Made by a program: the position numbers and the translations under genes. Below are positions 61,271 to 64,000 of a stretch of 64,000 nt of DNA, one piece after another. The notes under the pieces were generated by a model. The model saw nothing but the letters and a program-made list of their open reading frames with translations, searched no databases and was not told where the DNA came from. The first letter of the stretch is position 1; the number at the start of each line of letters is the position of its first letter. Origin of the DNA: Iodobacter fluviatilis (GTDB taxonomy: Bacteria; Pseudomonadota; Gammaproteobacteria; Burkholderiales; Chitinibacteraceae); assembly GCF_900451195.1 (NCBI RefSeq), contig NZ_UGHR01000001.1:1736001-1800000 (forward strand), written 5' to 3'.

Positions 61271-62187
61271 CTAAGCAAGTATGGCAAAGAATAGGACGCT
61301 TGTTTGAGCCTAAACAACAAAGGGATTGGCTGCATAGTCATGCGGCTAATCCAATGCCAATAGTGCTTGCCGATGGGCGCGTCCGTATTTATTTTAATTA
61401 CCGTAATACACAAAATTGTGCAGGCGTGGCATGGCTGGATTGGCTGCCTGATGATGAAGGGCTGGGTAAGATTATTGCCATAGCAGAATCCCCTGTTTTA
61501 TTGCCAGGGGAAGCAGGTAGCTATGATGATAGTGGAATATCTTTGGGCTGTATTACACCTGTTAACCATGAATTGTGGCTCTATTATATTGGCTGGAATT
61601 TAGCAGTAACCGTGCCATGGCGTAACAGTATTGGTATTGCTACAGGCACTTTGGATGGTGTTTTTAAACGCCCTAAACTTGCTCCTATTCTTGATCGCCA
61701 TGAGCATGATCCTTATTCATTGTCTTATCCTTGGGTTTTACGTGATGCAAATCAAAAATGGCATATGTGGTATGGCTCTACGCTGACCTGGGGTGTTAAT
61801 CAGGGAGGAATGCAGCATGTTTTAAAATATGCCAGCTCAACAGATGGTCAATTATGGCAAAGAGAAGGTGTGGTTTGTTTGGATTTATTGCCGGGCGAAA
61901 TTGCGCTGACACGTCCTTGTGTTTGCCATGATGGCCATCTCTGGCGCATGTGGTATTCAATTCGCACTGCTGCTCAATATTCAATTGGTTATGCAGAATC
62001 AAATGATGGCATTCACTGGCAAAGGCATGATGAATATTTTAGCTGGCAGGGAAATGCTGAAGAATGGGAATCGTTTGAGCAAACCTATCCCTGCGTATTT
62101 CAGTACGGTAAAGAGTGGTACATGATTTATAACGGCAATCACTATGGCGCCACAGGCTTTGGTTTAGCAAAGCTGGTGCTTGCTTAG
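61267..62187 (+). CDS. Beta-propeller glycosidase-like protein
   Basis: 306 residues, no signal peptide. Repeated blades with W-x-W/Y and SxDG patterns: GVAWLDWLPDD, WLYYIGWNLAVT, WHMWYGSTLTWG, YASSTDGQLW, WRMWYSIRTAA, YAESNDGIHWQRHD, WYMIYNGNHYGATG. This is the five-bladed fold of GH32/43/130-like proteins. The cytoplasmic position in a sugar-modification operon suggests a sugar-binding or phosphorylase-like enzyme, not a secreted hydrolase. Catalytic residues cannot be assigned with confidence. It overlaps the acyltransferase gene. Confidence 0.7.
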   Translation: MTKQVWQRIGRLFEPKQQRDWLHSHAANPMPIVLADGRVRIYFNYRNTQNCAGVAWLDWLPDDEGLGKIIAIAESPVLLPGEAGSYDDSGISLGCITPVNHELWLYYIGWNLAVTVPWRNSIGIATGTLDGVFKRPKLAPILDRHEHDPYSLSYPWVLRDANQKWHMWYGSTLTWGVNQGGMQHVLKYASSTDGQLWQREGVVCLDLLPGEIALTRPCVCHDGHLWRMWYSIRTAAQYSIGYAESNDGIHWQRHDEYFSWQGNAEEWESFEQTYPCVFQYGKEWYMIYNGNHYGATGFGLAKLVLA

Positions 62188-62213
62188 CCTATTCAGCAAA
62201 TGAGATATCATCA

Positions 62214-63023
62214 ATGATGGCAAAAAATAATATACCAGAGGTATCGTACGGCATTCTTATTCAGAATCAATCTGATTCCGTGATTGATGAGGTCGTTGAG
62301 CAGATCAGAATGCTTGGCTATGGCGTGATTGATTCTGGTTATTCTTCTTCAGAGTTAAATAATTTATCTGAAGTGTTTAACCATACCCGTGCTGAATATA
62401 TTAAAAATCAGGGTGAGGAAAAGCTGAGGGCTGCGAATGAGTACAATACTATTCGGGCCCCTTTGACTCATGGTGATGAAGCGTTTCTCCGCTTGGCGCT
62501 GAATAAAAATTTATTACCCGTCATTAAAAAATTAATTATGGGGAAGTTTATTCTTAATCAGCAGAATGGCGTTATTAATCCGCCAGGGGAAACTTATAAT
62601 CAAGCTGCGTGGCACAGGGATATTCCTTATCAGCATTTTGTTTCCTCCATGCCGATTGCCATTAATGCCCTGTTTTGTGTTGATGACTTTACTTGTGAAA
62701 ATGGGTCCACCTTTTTATTGCCGGCATCTCATAAGGCAGAGGCTTTCCCATCAGCACATTTTATAAAAAATAATGCAGTGCAAATTGAAGCAAAGGCGGG
62801 CTCTTTTATTATTTTGGATTGTATGGTTTTTCATTCAGGTGGGTTTAACAGCACAGGCTCAGAGCGCAGGGCAGTGAACCATTTATATAATATTCCATTT
62901 TTTAAGCAGCAAATCAATATTCCCAAGATTATGCCTGATGTTTCTCTGACTGCTGAGGAAAAAGAAATCTTAGGGTTTACATTTCAGGAATTTAATTCTG
63001 TATCTGAATATTTATCTCGCTGA
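62214..63023 (+). CDS. Phytanoyl-CoA dioxygenase family (PhyH) Fe(II)/2-oxoglutarate enzyme
   Basis: 269 residues. The 2-His-1-carboxylate iron site is visible: His and Asp in WHRDIPYQHF (about residue 138), and the distal His in MVFHSGGFNS, followed by the 2-oxoglutarate Arg in GSERRAVNHLY. A substrate could be a sugar or amino-acid chain hydroxylated before export. PhyH proteins are found in natural-product and glycan clusters. ATG 62214 or 62217 with a weak GAGA site. Confidence 0.85.
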   Translation: MMAKNNIPEVSYGILIQNQSDSVIDEVVEQIRMLGYGVIDSGYSSSELNNLSEVFNHTRAEYIKNQGEEKLRAANEYNTIRAPLTHGDEAFLRLALNKNLLPVIKKLIMGKFILNQQNGVINPPGETYNQAAWHRDIPYQHFVSSMPIAINALFCVDDFTCENGSTFLLPASHKAEAFPSAHFIKNNAVQIEAKAGSFIILDCMVFHSGGFNSTGSERRAVNHLYNIPFFKQQINIPKIMPDVSLTAEEKEILGFTFQEFNSVSEYLSR

Positions 63024-63058
63024 AAGTATCAGCGATTGTCTGCTATAAAGGGGTATTT

Positions 63059-64000
63059 ATGTCGATTGGTCAATATTGCTGTCCATTATCAAAAGAAAAA
63101 CTATTCATCTCAGATGCTGGTTTAAGCAGCTTGCAGGGGGGCTGCTACCCATTTCTTAATGCGGATATGATTAATAAAATCCCGGTGTTTATTGATGAAA
63201 ATCTATTGTCAGGCGGAGATAAAATATCTCAGGTAATGTACAGCAGAGATCATTCTGAGCAAGCCTATGATAATTTTCTTTCTTGGTTATTTGAAACTTT
63301 TAATGTTGATGAATCAATATTCAGAAGTGCACTGCTTGATAAATTAAATTTGAAAAAAGGTGATCGGGTATTGATCACTGGCTGCGGTTTGGGTAATGAT
63401 ATTTTGAGCGTGCTTCCTAAAGTGGGTGAAAAAGGGGAGGTTTATGCCCAAGATATCTCTGATTTAATGGTTGCTGCTACAGCTCGGATATTAAAAAATA
63501 CGGTATCAGATGAATTTGACCTGAAGAATATTTATCTGAGTGTTTCTAATGCGTCCATGCTGCCCTTTGAGGATGATTATTTTGATGCCGCATATCATTT
63601 TGGAGGCATCAATTTGTTTTCAGATATGAAAGCGGCCATTAGTGAAATGTCTCGTGTGGTGAAGGTGGGTGGCAGGGTTGTATTGGGGGATGAAGGGATT
63701 GCTCCGTGGCTGAAAGAGCATGAGTATGGAAAAATGGCTATTTGTAATAATAAGTTGTGGGCTTTAGAGCCACCACTGGCATTGCTTCCGGAAACAGCCT
63801 CTGATGTTCATTTAAGCTGGGTATTGGGAAATTGTTTTTATATTATCGATTTTGCCGTTGCGCCCTCAATGCCTTATATGAATATTGATGTACCTCATCA
63901 GGGTGTGCGGGGTGGAAGTATCAGGAAAAGATATTATGGCCAGTTAGAGGGGGTTGATCCCGTGCTTAAGCAACAAATAGCTGAGGCAGCTGCTGCAGCG
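63059..64000 (+). CDS. SAM-dependent methyltransferase with N-terminal Trm112-like zinc region, cut by window end
   Basis: 314 codons in the window, ATG 63059 (AAAGGGG 6 bases before); the 3' end is missing. N-terminal part has CCPLSKEKL with paired Cys, IPVFIDE as in Trm112-like domains. The core is a class I fold: VLITGCGLGNDILSVLP (motif I), GEVYAQDISDLM, VSNASMLPFEDDYFDAAYHFGG and the later VGGRVVLGDEGI. Methyltransf_11 type. It continues the glycan cluster and probably methylates a sugar or lipid-linked intermediate. Not resolvable further by eye. Confidence 0.85.
   Translation, partial: MSIGQYCCPLSKEKLFISDAGLSSLQGGCYPFLNADMINKIPVFIDENLLSGGDKISQVMYSRDHSEQAYDNFLSWLFETFNVDESIFRSALLDKLNLKKGDRVLITGCGLGNDILSVLPKVGEKGEVYAQDISDLMVAATARILKNTVSDEFDLKNIYLSVSNASMLPFEDDYFDAAYHFGGINLFSDMKAAISEMSRVVKVGGRVVLGDEGIAPWLKEHEYGKMAICNNKLWALEPPLALLPETASDVHLSWVLGNCFYIIDFAVAPSMPYMNIDVPHQGVRGGSIRKRYYGQLEGVDPVLKQQIAEAAAAA

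Overview
The window is a chromosomal segment of a Gram-negative betaproteobacterium. The gene content (galU, folB/plsY, rne, luxS, type IV minor pilins, a branched-chain amino acid ABC transporter, a BigR-type sulfur locus) and the protein sequences look most like Neisseriales, near Chromobacterium, Iodobacter or Chitinibacter. That placement is from memory of the families, not from a search. No tRNA, rRNA operon, CRISPR array, insertion sequence or prophage was recognised. The only RNA gene of a known family is the 4.5S SRP RNA.

Layout. 1-6.4 kb: clpB (cut by the window edge and frameshifted) with a heat-shock promoter, an MscS-type channel with a cyclic-nucleotide domain, a PLP amino-acid decarboxylase and a small [2Fe-2S] protein. 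6.4-15 kb: eleven minus-strand genes, ten of them for type IV pilin-like proteins, in two sets that each end with large PilX-like proteins. No PilY1 gene is present, and the last pilin has a tail resembling a chitin-binding module. 15-24 kb: Sua5, LuxS, a TetR-EmrA-EmrB efflux operon, a lipoprotein with two tandem Crp-family regulators, a Tim44-domain protein and FolB. 24-31 kb: PlsY, an LTA-synthase-like membrane hydrolase, SmpB, asparaginase, SRP RNA, a putative FNR-controlled small RNA, YciB-YciI-BolA and a parvulin foldase. 31-35 kb: a serine catabolism unit (regulator, SdaC, SdaA) with an FNR-type box. 35-43 kb: YdcF-like protein, LivFGMH and RNase E. 43-47.6 kb: RluC, a HAD phosphatase, a Rieske protein, an S49 peptidase and MotB/MotD. 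47.7-52.5 kb: a SulP transporter, two YeeE/YedE proteins and a BigR-like repressor, divergent from a persulfide dioxygenase and a DUF808 membrane protein. 53.5-58 kb: ZipA, a lipoprotein and LigA. 58-64 kb: GalU with an in-frame Cro-like helix-turn-helix in front of it, then a low-GC surface-polysaccharide cluster (WbqC, two methyltransferases, an acyltransferase, a beta-propeller protein and a PhyH dioxygenase) that runs off the end.

How the parts work together. The pilin sets probably build tips of a type IV pilus. The sulfur locus imports or exports sulfur anions, senses persulfide with two cysteines 66 residues apart, and oxidises persulfide. The serine unit imports and deaminates serine. 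The most novel candidates are a roughly 70-nt RNA between a perfect FNR box and a strong terminator (28656-28775), the chitin-binding-like tail on a minor pilin, and the HTH-GalU fusion frame.
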